From an uncultured Draconibacterium sp. (GTDB taxonomy: Bacteria; Bacteroidota; Bacteroidia; Bacteroidales; Prolixibacteraceae): a DNA stretch of 64,000 nt. Under the pieces are notes generated by a model. That model searched no databases and had not been told where the DNA came from. It saw only the letters and a list, made by a program, of their open reading frames with translations. Below are positions 17,789-27,527 of this stretch, piece after piece. Every line of letters starts with the position of its first letter. The stretch's first letter is position 1. A program made the position numbers and the translations under genes. The stretch lies in NCBI RefSeq assembly GCF_963677575.1, contig NZ_OY782038.1, forward strand, positions 3,227,501 through 3,291,500, read 5' to 3'.

Positions 17789-20700
17789 ATGACAGAAAAT
17801 TTCAACATACTTGTTAATAAACTAAACGCGTTTAGGTTTAAATACGGCTTGTATAGGTTGGTAAGAGGGGTGGCTTTGGTTTTTGTATTGTTAATTACCT
17901 TATATACAGTATTTTCTGTAGTTGAATACTATATTTACCTTTCATCGCTAACACGTAAAGTCATCTTTTATGGCTTCCTAATTTTTGCCGGATTGGTGAG
18001 TGCACAGTTTATTCTAATCCCTTTATTTCGTTTACTGCATATTTTAAAACCTATCGATCTGAAATCATCGACTAAACTGATTCAAAAACATTTTGGTGAG
18101 ATAAAAGATAAATTACTGAATATTATTGAGTTATCTGATTTACACAAAAAACAGTACTCTAACGAGTTACTAATTGCCAGTATCGATCAGAAAATTGATG
18201 AGCTAAAAGTTTTCGATTTTAACGAAGCAATTGAATATAAGAATATTAAAGTTGTTTCTATCTATTTGTTAGTTAGTGTTTTAATAGCTTCAGGAATATT
18301 ATTATCCAATAAAAGCATATTTACTGAATCAACAAATCGGTTGGTACACTATAATCAGGAATTTGTGAAACCTGCGCCATTTTCTTTTAAGTTAACCAAC
18401 GAGAGTTTAAAAGCTAAAAAGGGAGATCCGTACACGGTAAAAGTAATTGCCGAAGGCGATGAGATTCCACAAATCGTATATATAAATATAGAAGGTAATA
18501 ATTACCTGATGAAAACAACCGCAACCGGAAATTACCAATTTGAAATGGCTTCGGTTATTAATCCTGTTTCGTTTTATTTTACCGATTTAAACTATAAATC
18601 AGATAGTTATGCTTTGCAGTTGTTACCAAAACCGGGTATAAATTCGTTTACGGTAAATGTAAATCCACCAAGCTATACATTAAGCGAATCGCAGTTGCTC
18701 GAGAACATCGGAGATGTGCAAGTTCCATGTGGAACAATTTTAAAATGGCAGTTTACTGGAATCGATGTAGACTCGCTGGCGTTGATGTTTAACGACTCTA
18801 TTCGGGTTACTTCAATTGAAAACGAAGGAATGTTCGAAGTAGAAAAAACGGTTTATAAATCAAGTAATTACAATGTTTATATCCGCAATAAAGTTACCGA
18901 TGAAGAATTAGCGCTATCGTACAATATTGATGTTATACCGGATATTTACCCCGACATTGAAGTGATGCGTATTGAAGATTCAACACGTTTAACGCGTTTC
19001 TTTTTTAAAGGTGTAATTGGCGACGATTATGGTTTTTCATCGTTGAAGTTTCATTACAATATTGCCAACGAAGACACTGCTATTGCTCTGCCATTTTCAC
19101 GGAACATGGCCGACCAGGAGTTCTATTTCAGCTACGATTTTAATGCTATTGAGTCGGAAGGAGCCATTTCTTACTATTTCTCTGTATCGGATAACGATGT
19201 AATAAATGGTTACAAAACTACCACATCCGACAGTTATACTTTTGTATTTCCGGATAAAGAGGAGCTGGAAGCAAACGAAAAGGAGCAGTTCGAAAACCTG
19301 GAGAAAATGATTGCTGAAAGTCAGCAGTTATCGAAGGAAATTCAGAATAATTTGCAAAATCTGCAGATTAAAAATATGGATACCAATACCTCTGACTGGG
19401 AAAAATCGCAGATGGTTAATGATATCGTTCAGAAACAAAATCAGCTCGAAAAACTCTACGATAAAATAAAGCAGGATAATAAGAAACTGAATAATTACCT
19501 GAATTCGTTCAACGACAACTCGGAGGAAATTATTGAAAAACAAAAGCAGATTGAGGAATTGCTTAACGAGGTTTTTACAGACGAGTTACAAGAGCTAATG
19601 GATGAATTTAACAAGTTAGCTGAAGAGTTCGATAGTAAAAAGTTAAATGAGTTATCTCGCGACATGAATGTAACGATGGACGATTTGCAGAAACAACTGG
19701 ATAGAAATCTGGAGATGCTAAAGAAGTTCAAGGTAGAACAAAAGTTACAGGAAATTACAGACGAAATGAACGAAATGGCCATGAAAGAGGAGAACATGGC
19801 TAAAGAGGTTAGTGAAGAGAAAAATTTCGAAGAAACCAGCGAAAAGGTAAGTGAGCACCAGGAAAAGCTTAAAGACCTGGAAAGACGTTTAAATGAAACG
19901 CTGGATCTGAATAAAAAATTAGAGAAACCAATTGGTTTTGATGATTTTGACGAGGAGTTTGATGAAATGCAAAAAAGCTCGGACGAAAGTAAGGAGAACC
20001 TGATGAAAAAGAATCGTAAAAAGTCGAGTCAAAGTATTCAGAAAACGTCGGAACAAATGAAAAATGCCGCGTTTGCTATGCAACAAATGCTGGATATGAA
20101 CAGCATGCAACAAAACCAGGAGAACATTCAAAATCTTCGTCAAATATTAGATAACTTGGTGTTGTTATCATTTAATCAGGAAGATGTATTAACGGGATTA
20201 GGAGGTATTAGTGCCAAAGATCCGCGATTGACAGAACTCAACAAAGAGCAAAAACGCATAGAAGACCAGAGTAAAATTGTAAGAGATTCGTTGTATGCGC
20301 TGGCAAAACGTACTCCACAAATTTCGAGTATGGTAAATAACGAATTGGTAGACATGGAAATAAACCTGACTAAATCTGGTCAGCAACTGGAAGAAGCTTT
20401 ATTTCCGCAAGCCAGAAGTAGCCAGCAATTTGTAATAACTGCAACAAATAACTTAGCACTTTTATTAAACGAGTCGTTAGAACAGCTGGAAAAACAACAG
20501 GCAAATGCTCAACCCGGAGACCAACAATGCGAAAATCCGGGAGGAATGGGTAGCGGCATGGAGAACCTAAAGGAATCATCTGAAAGTATTAAACAGCAGC
20601 TACAAAAGATGATTGAGCAAATGAAAAATGGCAATTCGCAGGGATTAAGCAAACAAATGGGGCAGAGTTTGATGCAGCACGAAATGATGCAACAAATGCT

Positions 20701-21076
20701 TCGCGATCTGATGAATAATGGCCAGGTTGGTAGTCAGGCTCAGGAAACGTTAAAAAAAATTGATCAGATGCTTGAGGAGAACAGAAAAGAACTGATGAAT
20801 AAATCTATTAACGCTGAAACCATTGCACGTCAGAATCTTATAACCACACGTTTGCTGGAAGCTGAAAGGGCGGAAACAGAGCGTGAATTCGAAGATAAAC
20901 GTGAATCGGAAAGTGCTGATGAGTTCTACAGTAACCCTGTTAAATTTTTCGAGTATAAGGAAAAAGAGAATTTTACTATTGAATACTTAAATAGAAATTC
21001 AAATACTTTAAGTAATTTTTACAACAAAAAATACAAAGATTATCTAAATAAAATACAAAACCAGAGTGAAGAATAA
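17789..21076 (+). CDS. DUF4175 family large membrane-anchored coiled-coil protein
   Basis: A 1095-residue protein with hydrophobic segments near the N-terminus (about 22-45, 52-75 and 155-172), an extracytoplasmic beta-rich region (about 190-490) and long Glu/Lys/Gln-rich coiled coils (about 490-830 and 900-1070). The layout matches DUF4175 proteins of Bacteroidota, whose function is unknown. The gene leads a tight plus-strand series: the HATPase gene overlaps its 3' end by 11 bases and is followed by ybeY and mnmG with 4-base overlaps. Methionine- and glutamine-rich helices (about 780-800 and 930-970) may mediate self-assembly. Confidence 0.85.
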   Translation: MTENFNILVNKLNAFRFKYGLYRLVRGVALVFVLLITLYTVFSVVEYYIYLSSLTRKVIFYGFLIFAGLVSAQFILIPLFRLLHILKPIDLKSSTKLIQKHFGEIKDKLLNIIELSDLHKKQYSNELLIASIDQKIDELKVFDFNEAIEYKNIKVVSIYLLVSVLIASGILLSNKSIFTESTNRLVHYNQEFVKPAPFSFKLTNESLKAKKGDPYTVKVIAEGDEIPQIVYINIEGNNYLMKTTATGNYQFEMASVINPVSFYFTDLNYKSDSYALQLLPKPGINSFTVNVNPPSYTLSESQLLENIGDVQVPCGTILKWQFTGIDVDSLALMFNDSIRVTSIENEGMFEVEKTVYKSSNYNVYIRNKVTDEELALSYNIDVIPDIYPDIEVMRIEDSTRLTRFFFKGVIGDDYGFSSLKFHYNIANEDTAIALPFSRNMADQEFYFSYDFNAIESEGAISYYFSVSDNDVINGYKTTTSDSYTFVFPDKEELEANEKEQFENLEKMIAESQQLSKEIQNNLQNLQIKNMDTNTSDWEKSQMVNDIVQKQNQLEKLYDKIKQDNKKLNNYLNSFNDNSEEIIEKQKQIEELLNEVFTDELQELMDEFNKLAEEFDSKKLNELSRDMNVTMDDLQKQLDRNLEMLKKFKVEQKLQEITDEMNEMAMKEENMAKEVSEEKNFEETSEKVSEHQEKLKDLERRLNETLDLNKKLEKPIGFDDFDEEFDEMQKSSDESKENLMKKNRKKSSQSIQKTSEQMKNAAFAMQQMLDMNSMQQNQENIQNLRQILDNLVLLSFNQEDVLTGLGGISAKDPRLTELNKEQKRIEDQSKIVRDSLYALAKRTPQISSMVNNELVDMEINLTKSGQQLEEALFPQARSSQQFVITATNNLALLLNESLEQLEKQQANAQPGDQQCENPGGMGSGMENLKESSESIKQQLQKMIEQMKNGNSQGLSKQMGQSLMQHEMMQQMLRDLMNNGQVGSQAQETLKKIDQMLEENRKELMNKSINAETIARQNLITTRLLEAERAETEREFEDKRESESADEFYSNPVKFFEYKEKENFTIEYLNRNSNTLSNFYNKKYKDYLNKIQNQSEE

Positions 21077-21476
21077 TCCACCCAACATATTGATAATTAA
21101 ATCAGTAAATGCAGAAATTAAAAGGGTAGAAGAATTCGTAAAAGCCCATTTTAATTTCCATAATATGCCGGATAAATGTTTTAATCCGGTGTTTTTATGT
21201 ATTTCTGAAGCTACTACAAATTCTATTGTTCACGGTAATAAAGAGGATCATACAAAAACAGTAGAACTTAATATAGATTGTAAAAGCCACCTGATACAAG
21301 TTCGCGTTACCGATGAAGGCGAAGGATTCAATATAGAACAAGTTCCGGATCCAACTCATAAAGATAACCTGTTAAACGAAACCGGACGCGGTTTACATAT
21401 TATTAAAAGCATTGCCAAAAACGTTGAATTTAACGAAAAGGGAAATAGCTTAAGTTTCGAAATTATCTGTGAATGA
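21066..21476 (+). CDS. HATPase_c anti-sigma-factor kinase-like protein (RsbW/SpoIIAB type)
   Basis: A 136-residue GHKL ATPase domain with no other module. The N box (SEATTNSIVHGNKED), G1 box (VTDEGEGF) and G2 box (GRGLHIIKSI) are all visible. The size and pattern match stand-alone anti-sigma-factor serine kinases of the RsbW class, but no anti-anti-sigma partner lies nearby. It begins at GTG 21066, inside the 3' end of the DUF4175 gene, and overlaps ybeY by four bases, so translational coupling is likely. Confidence 0.87.
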   Translation: MKNNPPNILIIKSVNAEIKRVEEFVKAHFNFHNMPDKCFNPVFLCISEATTNSIVHGNKEDHTKTVELNIDCKSHLIQVRVTDEGEGFNIEQVPDPTHKDNLLNETGRGLHIIKSIAKNVEFNEKGNSLSFEIICE

Positions 21477-21910
21477 ACTCAATAGAATTTTATTTTGAAG
21501 ATATCAAACCGATATCGTTTCAGGAAGATTTTTTAAAAAATCAGATTAAAAACTTAGTAATTACCGAAAAGTATACGCTTGGAGAAGTAACTGTTGTATT
21601 CTGTTCAGATGAGTTTTTGCTCGATATGAATAAACAATATCTTGATCATGACTATTATACAGATATAATAACTTTTGATTACGTAGAGAAAAATGTAATT
21701 TCGGGCGATTTATTTATAAGTCTCGAGAGAGTTAATGAAAATGCAGAAAATTACGGTATTTCGCAATTAAAAGAGTTGTATCGTGTTGTATTACACGGAG
21801 TTCTGCATTTAGTTGGATATAAAGATAAAACCGACGAAGAACAGGAAGAGATGACAAAAATGGAAGAGTTTTATCTTGCAAAAATAGATTTTAAAGAACT
21901 GAAGGTATGA
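21473..21910 (+). CDS. ybeY: Endoribonuclease / rRNA maturation factor YbeY
   Basis: A 145-residue YbeY. The zinc motif reads HGVLHLVGYKDK, in place of the common HGxLHLxGYDH, so the third histidine is replaced. I recall this GYKDK form as usual in Bacteroidota, so the change is lineage-specific rather than an inactivating mutation. YbeY acts in 16S rRNA 3'-end maturation and 70S quality control. It overlaps its neighbours on both sides by four bases. Confidence 0.93.
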   Translation: MNSIEFYFEDIKPISFQEDFLKNQIKNLVITEKYTLGEVTVVFCSDEFLLDMNKQYLDHDYYTDIITFDYVEKNVISGDLFISLERVNENAENYGISQLKELYRVVLHGVLHLVGYKDKTDEEQEEMTKMEEFYLAKIDFKELKV

Positions 21911-23787
21911 TAGAGAAATATGATGTAATCGTTGTTGGGGGAGGACATGCCGGATGCGAAGCAGCAACTGCAGCTGCAAACCTTGGATCGAAAACATTAC
22001 TGATAACGATGGACATGACCAAGTACGGTCAAATGTCGTGTAATCCTGCCATGGGCGGAATTGCAAAAGGGCAGATTGTACGCGAAATAGATGCACTTGG
22101 GGGTTATTCGGGTATTTTGGCCGATAAAACTACCATTCAATTCAGGATGCTCAATAAGTCTAAAGGTCCTGCAATGTGGAGTCCACGCGCTCAGAACGAT
22201 CGTTTTCGGTTTGTTGAAGAATGGAGAAATATTCTGGAAAATACAGATAACCTTGATTTATGGCAGGATGCTGTTATTCAACTAATAATAAAAGATAAAA
22301 AGGTTGCAGGCGTTAAAACGAAAATAGGTATCGAATTTGAGTCGAAAACAGTTGTTTTAACAAATGGTACCTTTTTAAACGGTTTAATGCATATAGGGCA
22401 GGAAAAGTTGGCTGGTGGACGTATTGGAGAAGCGGCTTCTTACAACATTTCAGAACAGTTGTTAGAAGCAGGTTTTAAGACAGGCAGAATGAAAACCGGT
22501 ACACCTGTACGTATTGATGGAAGAACCATTAATTTCTCGAAACTTACAGAACAAAAGGGAGATACTAGACATTATAAATTCTCGTATTTGCCAGGTACAG
22601 AAACCAAATTAAAACAGCGTTCGTGCTGGATTACACATACAAGTTCTGAAGTTCATGCGGAGCTTCAACAAGGTTTTGAAGATTCGCCAATGTTCGATGG
22701 TACGATTCAAAGTACTGGGCCACGTTATTGTCCTAGTATTGAATCCAAACTGGTAACTTTTGCTGAGAAAGAAAAACATCAGTTGTTTTTGGAGCCGGAA
22801 GGGGAGAATACTATCGAATATTATTTAAATGGTTTTTCGTCATCGTTACCATGGCAGGTTCAGTTAAAAGGTTTACATAAGATTGAAGGATTGGAGAAAG
22901 CTAAAATATTTAGGCCAGGTTACGCCATTGAATATGATTATTTCGATCCTACTCAGCTAAATCATACGCTCGAAACAAAAATTGTAGAAAACTTATTCTT
23001 CGCAGGTCAGATTAACGGAACAACCGGTTATGAAGAAGCAGGTGCACAAGGAATTGTTGCTGGTATAAATGCTCATCTAAAATCGGTTGGCCATAACGAA
23101 ACTTTTATTCTGAAACGTAATGAAGCTTATATCGGGGTTCTTATTGATGATCTGGTGACTAAAGGAGTAGATGAACCATACCGCATGTTTACGAGTAGGG
23201 CAGAATTTCGAATTTTGTTAAGACAAGACAACGCAGACATACGTTTAACGGAAAAATCTCATAAGTTAGGGCTTGCTTCGCTAGAACGTGTGGAATTACT
23301 GAAAGAAAAAACAACTTTAATTCAGGAAATTATTGATTACGCTAAGGATTTTTCGGTTAAGCCAAGGTTTGTAAATCAATTACTTACAGGGAAAGGGACG
23401 TCCGAATTGAAGCAGGGAGTTAAATTATTTGATTTGATTTTACGTCCTCAGATTTCAATATTTGATTTGATTGAAGTGATTACCCCGTTTAAAACATTTC
23501 TCGAAAAGGTTCCGGAGGCCAGAAAAACAGAAATTATAGAAGGAGCAGAAATTGTGATTAAATATGAGGGATATATCAATCGAGAAAAATTATTGGCGGA
23601 AAAGTTAGATAAATTCGAAAATATAAATATTGAAAATAAGTTTAATTATAGCGAATTGAAATCAATATCTACGGAGGCTCGTCAAAAGTTAGCAAAAATA
23701 AACCCAAAAACAATTGGACAGGCAAAACGTATCTCAGGCGTTTCACCATCCGATATAAACGTTTTATTGGTGCTTTTAGGACGATAG
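21907..23787 (+). CDS. mnmG: tRNA uridine-5-carboxymethylaminomethyl modification enzyme MnmG (GidA)
   Basis: A 626-residue MnmG, the usual length. It has the FAD-binding motif GGGHAGCEAA (11-20), the MSCNPAMGGIAKG active-site signature, the GTPVRIDGRTI loop and the second signature GQINGTTGYEEAGAQG. With MnmE it installs the cmnm5 group on wobble U34 of several tRNAs. The gene is often origin-proximal in bacteria. Here a parS-type site starts at the base after its stop codon. Confidence 0.98.
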   Translation: MIEKYDVIVVGGGHAGCEAATAAANLGSKTLLITMDMTKYGQMSCNPAMGGIAKGQIVREIDALGGYSGILADKTTIQFRMLNKSKGPAMWSPRAQNDRFRFVEEWRNILENTDNLDLWQDAVIQLIIKDKKVAGVKTKIGIEFESKTVVLTNGTFLNGLMHIGQEKLAGGRIGEAASYNISEQLLEAGFKTGRMKTGTPVRIDGRTINFSKLTEQKGDTRHYKFSYLPGTETKLKQRSCWITHTSSEVHAELQQGFEDSPMFDGTIQSTGPRYCPSIESKLVTFAEKEKHQLFLEPEGENTIEYYLNGFSSSLPWQVQLKGLHKIEGLEKAKIFRPGYAIEYDYFDPTQLNHTLETKIVENLFFAGQINGTTGYEEAGAQGIVAGINAHLKSVGHNETFILKRNEAYIGVLIDDLVTKGVDEPYRMFTSRAEFRILLRQDNADIRLTEKSHKLGLASLERVELLKEKTTLIQEIIDYAKDFSVKPRFVNQLLTGKGTSELKQGVKLFDLILRPQISIFDLIEVITPFKTFLEKVPEARKTEIIEGAEIVIKYEGYINREKLLAEKLDKFENINIENKFNYSELKSISTEARQKLAKINPKTIGQAKRISGVSPSDINVLLVLLGR

Positions 23788-23803
23788 TGTTTCACGTGGA
23801 ACA
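23788..23803. promoter_or_regulatory. parS-type centromere site (perfect)
   Basis: The 16-mer TGTTTCACGTGGAACA is the exact reverse complement of the classical bacterial parS sequence TGTTCCACGTGAAACA, the ParB/Spo0J binding site. It lies in the 27-bp gap between mnmG and apt. Confidence 0.85.
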
Positions 23804-23814
23804 ATTGTATTAAA

Positions 23815-24336
23815 ATGGATTTAAAAAGAGAAATACGGGAAATTCCGGATTACCCAAAAGAGGGAATTAGCTTTAAAGATGTGACAACACTTTTTAAAAA
23901 TAGAGAAGCGATAAAGTTTGTTACGAATTCAATCGTGGAGAATTTTAAAGAGAAGGGAATTACAAAAGTTATTGGTCTTGAAGCCCGCGGTTTTGTTTTT
24001 GGCGGAGCAATCGCTGATCGTCTTGATGCCGGTTTTGTTCCAATCCGCAAAAAAGGGAAATTACCAAGTGCGGTGTTGAGCGAGTCGTACGAATTAGAAT
24101 ATGGAATGGACAGTGTTGAAATGCATAGTGATGCATTGGAAAAACATGATGTGGTTTTGATTCACGATGATTTGCTGGCAACCGGAGGCACTGCAGTTGC
24201 CGCATTGAATCTGGCAAAAAAGTGTGGTGTTGAGAATATTTATTTCAGCTTTATTTGCGATCTGGAATTTATCGACACACCAAACAAATCGATACTGAAA
24301 GAATACGAAACACAAGTATTGGTAAAATATCAGTAA
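23815..24336 (+). CDS. apt: Adenine phosphoribosyltransferase
   Basis: A 173-residue type I phosphoribosyltransferase that salvages adenine to AMP. It has the adenine-site stretch IPDYPKEGISFKDVT near the N-terminus, EARGFVFG (about 56-63) and the PRPP loop VVLIHDDLLATGGTA (113-127). Its stop codon abuts the uvrC start, so the two genes are probably co-transcribed from the mnmG side. Confidence 0.97.
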   Translation: MDLKREIREIPDYPKEGISFKDVTTLFKNREAIKFVTNSIVENFKEKGITKVIGLEARGFVFGGAIADRLDAGFVPIRKKGKLPSAVLSESYELEYGMDSVEMHSDALEKHDVVLIHDDLLATGGTAVAALNLAKKCGVENIYFSFICDLEFIDTPNKSILKEYETQVLVKYQ

Positions 24337-26160
24337 TTGAAATATAAGACGGAAAATAGAAATATTGATCATTTAAAATCGCTTATATCGGTGTTGCCGA
24401 ATAAGCCCGGTATTTATCAGTATTTGGATCAATCAAATACTATCATTTATATCGGAAAAGCCAAGAACCTGCGAAAGCGGGTTTCTTCGTATTTTACAAA
24501 GAATCATGATCACCGCAAAACAGCTTTGTTGGTGCGAAATATTGCTGATATAAAGCACATGGTGGTGGAGAGTGAGCAGGATGCTTTGTTGTTGGAAAAT
24601 AACCTGATTAAAAAGTATCAGCCGCGTTACAATATTCGTTTAAAGGACGACAAAAGTTATCCGTGGATTTGTATAAAAAATGAGCCTTTTCCGCGTGTTT
24701 TTAAAACCCGAAACCTGGTTCGTGATGGATCTAAATATTTTGGACCGTACACCTCTATTTATACGGTAAGGACACTATTGGAGTTATTCAAGTCAGAATA
24801 TAAATTACGTACATGTAATTATAATTTGTCCCCTGAAAACATTAGTTCAGGTAAATACAAAGTCTGCCTGGAATACCACATTGGAAACTGTAAAGGACCT
24901 TGTGAAGGGCATGTATCGGTAGAAAAATATGATCAGGGAATTGCTGATATTACGGATATATTGAAAGGAAATATTTCGGGTGTTATCAAGCATTTAGAAG
25001 GGATGATGACTGAAATGTCGGAGAATTTGAATTTCGAAGAAGCTGCAGCTATTAAAGAAAATTATGATTCGCTGAAACGTTATCAGAGCCGTTCAACAGT
25101 AGTATCTCCTGTTATTACAGACGTTGATGTTTATTCGATAGACGAGGATGAAAACTTTGCCTTTATTAATTACCTGAAGATAATAAAAGGAGCCATTATT
25201 CAAACCTTTACTTTGGAGATAAAAAAGGGCTTGGATGAGAATACAGAAGAACTTCTTTTGGCTGGAATTATTGAAATACGACAGAAAATATTTAGTAATG
25301 CACGCGAAATTCTGGTCCCTTTTAAGCTTGAAAATGTGATCGAAAATGTCACTTTTAGGATACCACAAAGAGGGGAGAAGAAGCAATTATTAGATCTTTC
25401 GAAACGAAATGCGAAGTATTTCCGCCTTGAAAAGGATAAGCAAGCAGTGCTTAAAAATCCTAATATCCGGACAGATCGCATATTAAATACCATTAAAAAG
25501 GATCTGCAATTAAAGGAATTACCCGAGCGTATTGAGTGTTTTGATAACAGTAATCTGCAAGGAACAAATCCTGTGGCAGCATGTGTGGTATTTAAAAATG
25601 CAAAACCGGCAAAGAAAGAATATCGTCATTTTAATATCAAAACCGTTGAAGGTCCAAACGATTTTGCTTCGATGGAGGAGGTGGTTTACAGGCGTTACAA
25701 GCGCCTAAAAGAAGAAAATAAACCATTGCCTAACCTGATTGTTGTTGATGGCGGAAAGGGCCAGTTGTCGGCTACAATGAAGGCAATGGACAACCTAGAA
25801 TTACGGGGAAGAATTACTGTAATTGGTATCGCAAAAAGGTTGGAAGAAATCTATTTTCCCGGAGATTCTGTACCTATTTATATCAATAAAAACTCGGAAA
25901 CGCTAAAAGTAATTCAGCATTTACGAGACGAAGCGCACCGTTTTGGAATAACCTTTCACAGAGATAAACGTTCTAAAGCTTTTATTACATCTGAACTTGG
26001 TGATATAAATGGGGTAGGGGCGAAGACTACAGAAAAATTGTTAAAGGATTTCAAATCGGTAAAACAGATAAAACTACAAAAATTGAATGTGTTGGAGGCA
26101 TCAATTGGGAAAGCAAAAGCACGGGTAGTTTACGATTATTTTCATAAAGAAAAAGAATAA
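24337..26160 (+). CDS. uvrC: Excinuclease ABC subunit C
   Basis: A 607-residue UvrC, the dual-incision nuclease of nucleotide excision repair. Domains in order are an N-terminal GIY-YIG nuclease (about 17-95, PGIYQYLDQSNTIIYIGKAK), a UVR helical hairpin (about 200-240), an RNase-H-like C-terminal nuclease (about 385-545, including ECFDNSNLQGTNPVA and VVDGGKGQL) and a helix-hairpin-helix (about 555-605). The start is TTG at 24337, directly after the apt stop, which gives the expected N-terminus. Confidence 0.97.
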   Translation: MKYKTENRNIDHLKSLISVLPNKPGIYQYLDQSNTIIYIGKAKNLRKRVSSYFTKNHDHRKTALLVRNIADIKHMVVESEQDALLLENNLIKKYQPRYNIRLKDDKSYPWICIKNEPFPRVFKTRNLVRDGSKYFGPYTSIYTVRTLLELFKSEYKLRTCNYNLSPENISSGKYKVCLEYHIGNCKGPCEGHVSVEKYDQGIADITDILKGNISGVIKHLEGMMTEMSENLNFEEAAAIKENYDSLKRYQSRSTVVSPVITDVDVYSIDEDENFAFINYLKIIKGAIIQTFTLEIKKGLDENTEELLLAGIIEIRQKIFSNAREILVPFKLENVIENVTFRIPQRGEKKQLLDLSKRNAKYFRLEKDKQAVLKNPNIRTDRILNTIKKDLQLKELPERIECFDNSNLQGTNPVAACVVFKNAKPAKKEYRHFNIKTVEGPNDFASMEEVVYRRYKRLKEENKPLPNLIVVDGGKGQLSATMKAMDNLELRGRITVIGIAKRLEEIYFPGDSVPIYINKNSETLKVIQHLRDEAHRFGITFHRDKRSKAFITSELGDINGVGAKTTEKLLKDFKSVKQIKLQKLNVLEASIGKAKARVVYDYFHKEKE

Positions 26161-26260
26161 AATACGCCTGTAATATTAGCTGGTCGAACAGAAACTTATA
26201 AGTGAGTTTATTTAACACCATTGATAATTTGCAATCATATTAATATGAAACGAGCATGTA

Positions 26261-26286
26261 TAATAATAGTCCCAGGACGATTATTA
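26261..26286. repeat. Hairpin in the uvrC-mnmA gap
   Basis: A 12-bp imperfect inverted repeat, TAATAATAGTCC/GGACGATTATTA, with a 2-nt centre. Similar CGAG motifs lie on either side. It stands in the 178-bp gap between uvrC and mnmA. It may be a processing or repeat element, because it lacks a T tract. Confidence 0.45.
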
Positions 26287-26338
26287 AAATACAAGCGAGT
26301 TCCATACTATACCGCTAATAACAAACAATTTTAATAGT

Positions 26339-27388
26339 ATGAATAAACGTGTTTTGCTGGGGATGAGTGGAGGAATTGATAGTTCTGTTTCGGCGATGCT
26401 GTTGCAGGAACAAGGCTATACTGTTATTGGAGTAACGTTTCTTTTTAGTGGTTCCGACGGACAAAATCATCACTTTTTAAAGGATGCAACGGATTTAGCT
26501 GATCGTTTGAAAATACAACATATTACTGTCGATCTGCGCAAGGAATTTGAAGAGTATGTAATTTGCTATTTCATCGACGAATATCTAAAAGGTCGTACAC
26601 CTTTTCCCTGTGCTTATTGCAACCCTAATCTGAAATTTAAATACCTGAATAAATACGCGAATGCAATGGATTGCGATTCTATTGCTACCGGACATTATGT
26701 GAAAACCGGAATTTATAATGGCCAGAAATATCTTTTTCAAGGTCAGGATCCGGAGAAAGATCAGTCGTTTTTTCTTTGGGGATTACCGCGAGATATTGTA
26801 AATAAACTGATTTTTCCATTAGGCAATTTTAGAAAAGCCGACATTAGAAATGTTGCCAGGGAAAAAGGATTTTTATCCTTATCTAAAAAGAAGGATAGCC
26901 TGGGAATATGTTTTATTGAGGGAAATGATTACCGACAATTTCTAAAAAAGAGAGGCATAAAATCGCAACCCGGAAATTTTGTTGATAAAAAAGGGAGCAT
27001 TTTGGGTGAGCATAAGGGAATTTTCAACTATACCATCGGTCAGCGCCGCGGATTGGGTTTAGATCTGAATTTTCCACTATTTGTTGCAGAATTTCGTCTA
27101 GATGCTAACGAAATTGTGTTAGCAAAATACAACGATTTGTACCGATCAAAATTACATCTTGAAAATTGTTATATAATTGATAAAGAGATAGTTAATAGTA
27201 ATGAAGAGCTGATTGTAAAAGTGCGTTACAGGCTTCAGGAAACCCGCTGTAATTTGCATATTTTAAACGATACTGTGGCTGAGGTCGAATTATTAGAACC
27301 TGAAGCCATGATTGCACCCGGACAAACTGCGGTTTTTTATCATAACGACAGATTAGTGGGGGGTGGATTTATAAAATTGGCTGAATAG
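26339..27388 (+). CDS. mnmA: tRNA-specific 2-thiouridylase MnmA
   Basis: A 349-residue MnmA, the ATP-dependent enzyme that puts sulfur on C2 of wobble U34. The PP-loop SGGIDSS (10-16), the catalytic Cys91 in PFPCAYCNPNLKF and the second Cys191 in LGICFIEGNDY are present, as is the C-terminal PUA-like beta barrel. It acts on the same tRNA position as MnmG, encoded 3 kb upstream. It is convergent with rsgA. Confidence 0.95.
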   Translation: MNKRVLLGMSGGIDSSVSAMLLQEQGYTVIGVTFLFSGSDGQNHHFLKDATDLADRLKIQHITVDLRKEFEEYVICYFIDEYLKGRTPFPCAYCNPNLKFKYLNKYANAMDCDSIATGHYVKTGIYNGQKYLFQGQDPEKDQSFFLWGLPRDIVNKLIFPLGNFRKADIRNVAREKGFLSLSKKKDSLGICFIEGNDYRQFLKKRGIKSQPGNFVDKKGSILGEHKGIFNYTIGQRRGLGLDLNFPLFVAEFRLDANEIVLAKYNDLYRSKLHLENCYIIDKEIVNSNEELIVKVRYRLQETRCNLHILNDTVAEVELLEPEAMIAPGQTAVFYHNDRLVGGGFIKLAE

Positions 27389-27527
27389 ATATAATCTATA
27401 TAAATCTGAATTTTTATAAATTGTTCGTGACTCAAATTTTTTTGAATCATTATTGTTAAACCTCTCCGATAAATACAAAAAATTCAATCTGCGATAATCT
27501 GTGAAATCAGCGAGAAACTTTTCGAGG

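Noticed and set aside
21838..21870. YbeY as an inactive variant because its third zinc histidine is missing
   Set aside because: From memory the GYKDK form is usual for this phylum, so it is not evidence of loss of function.
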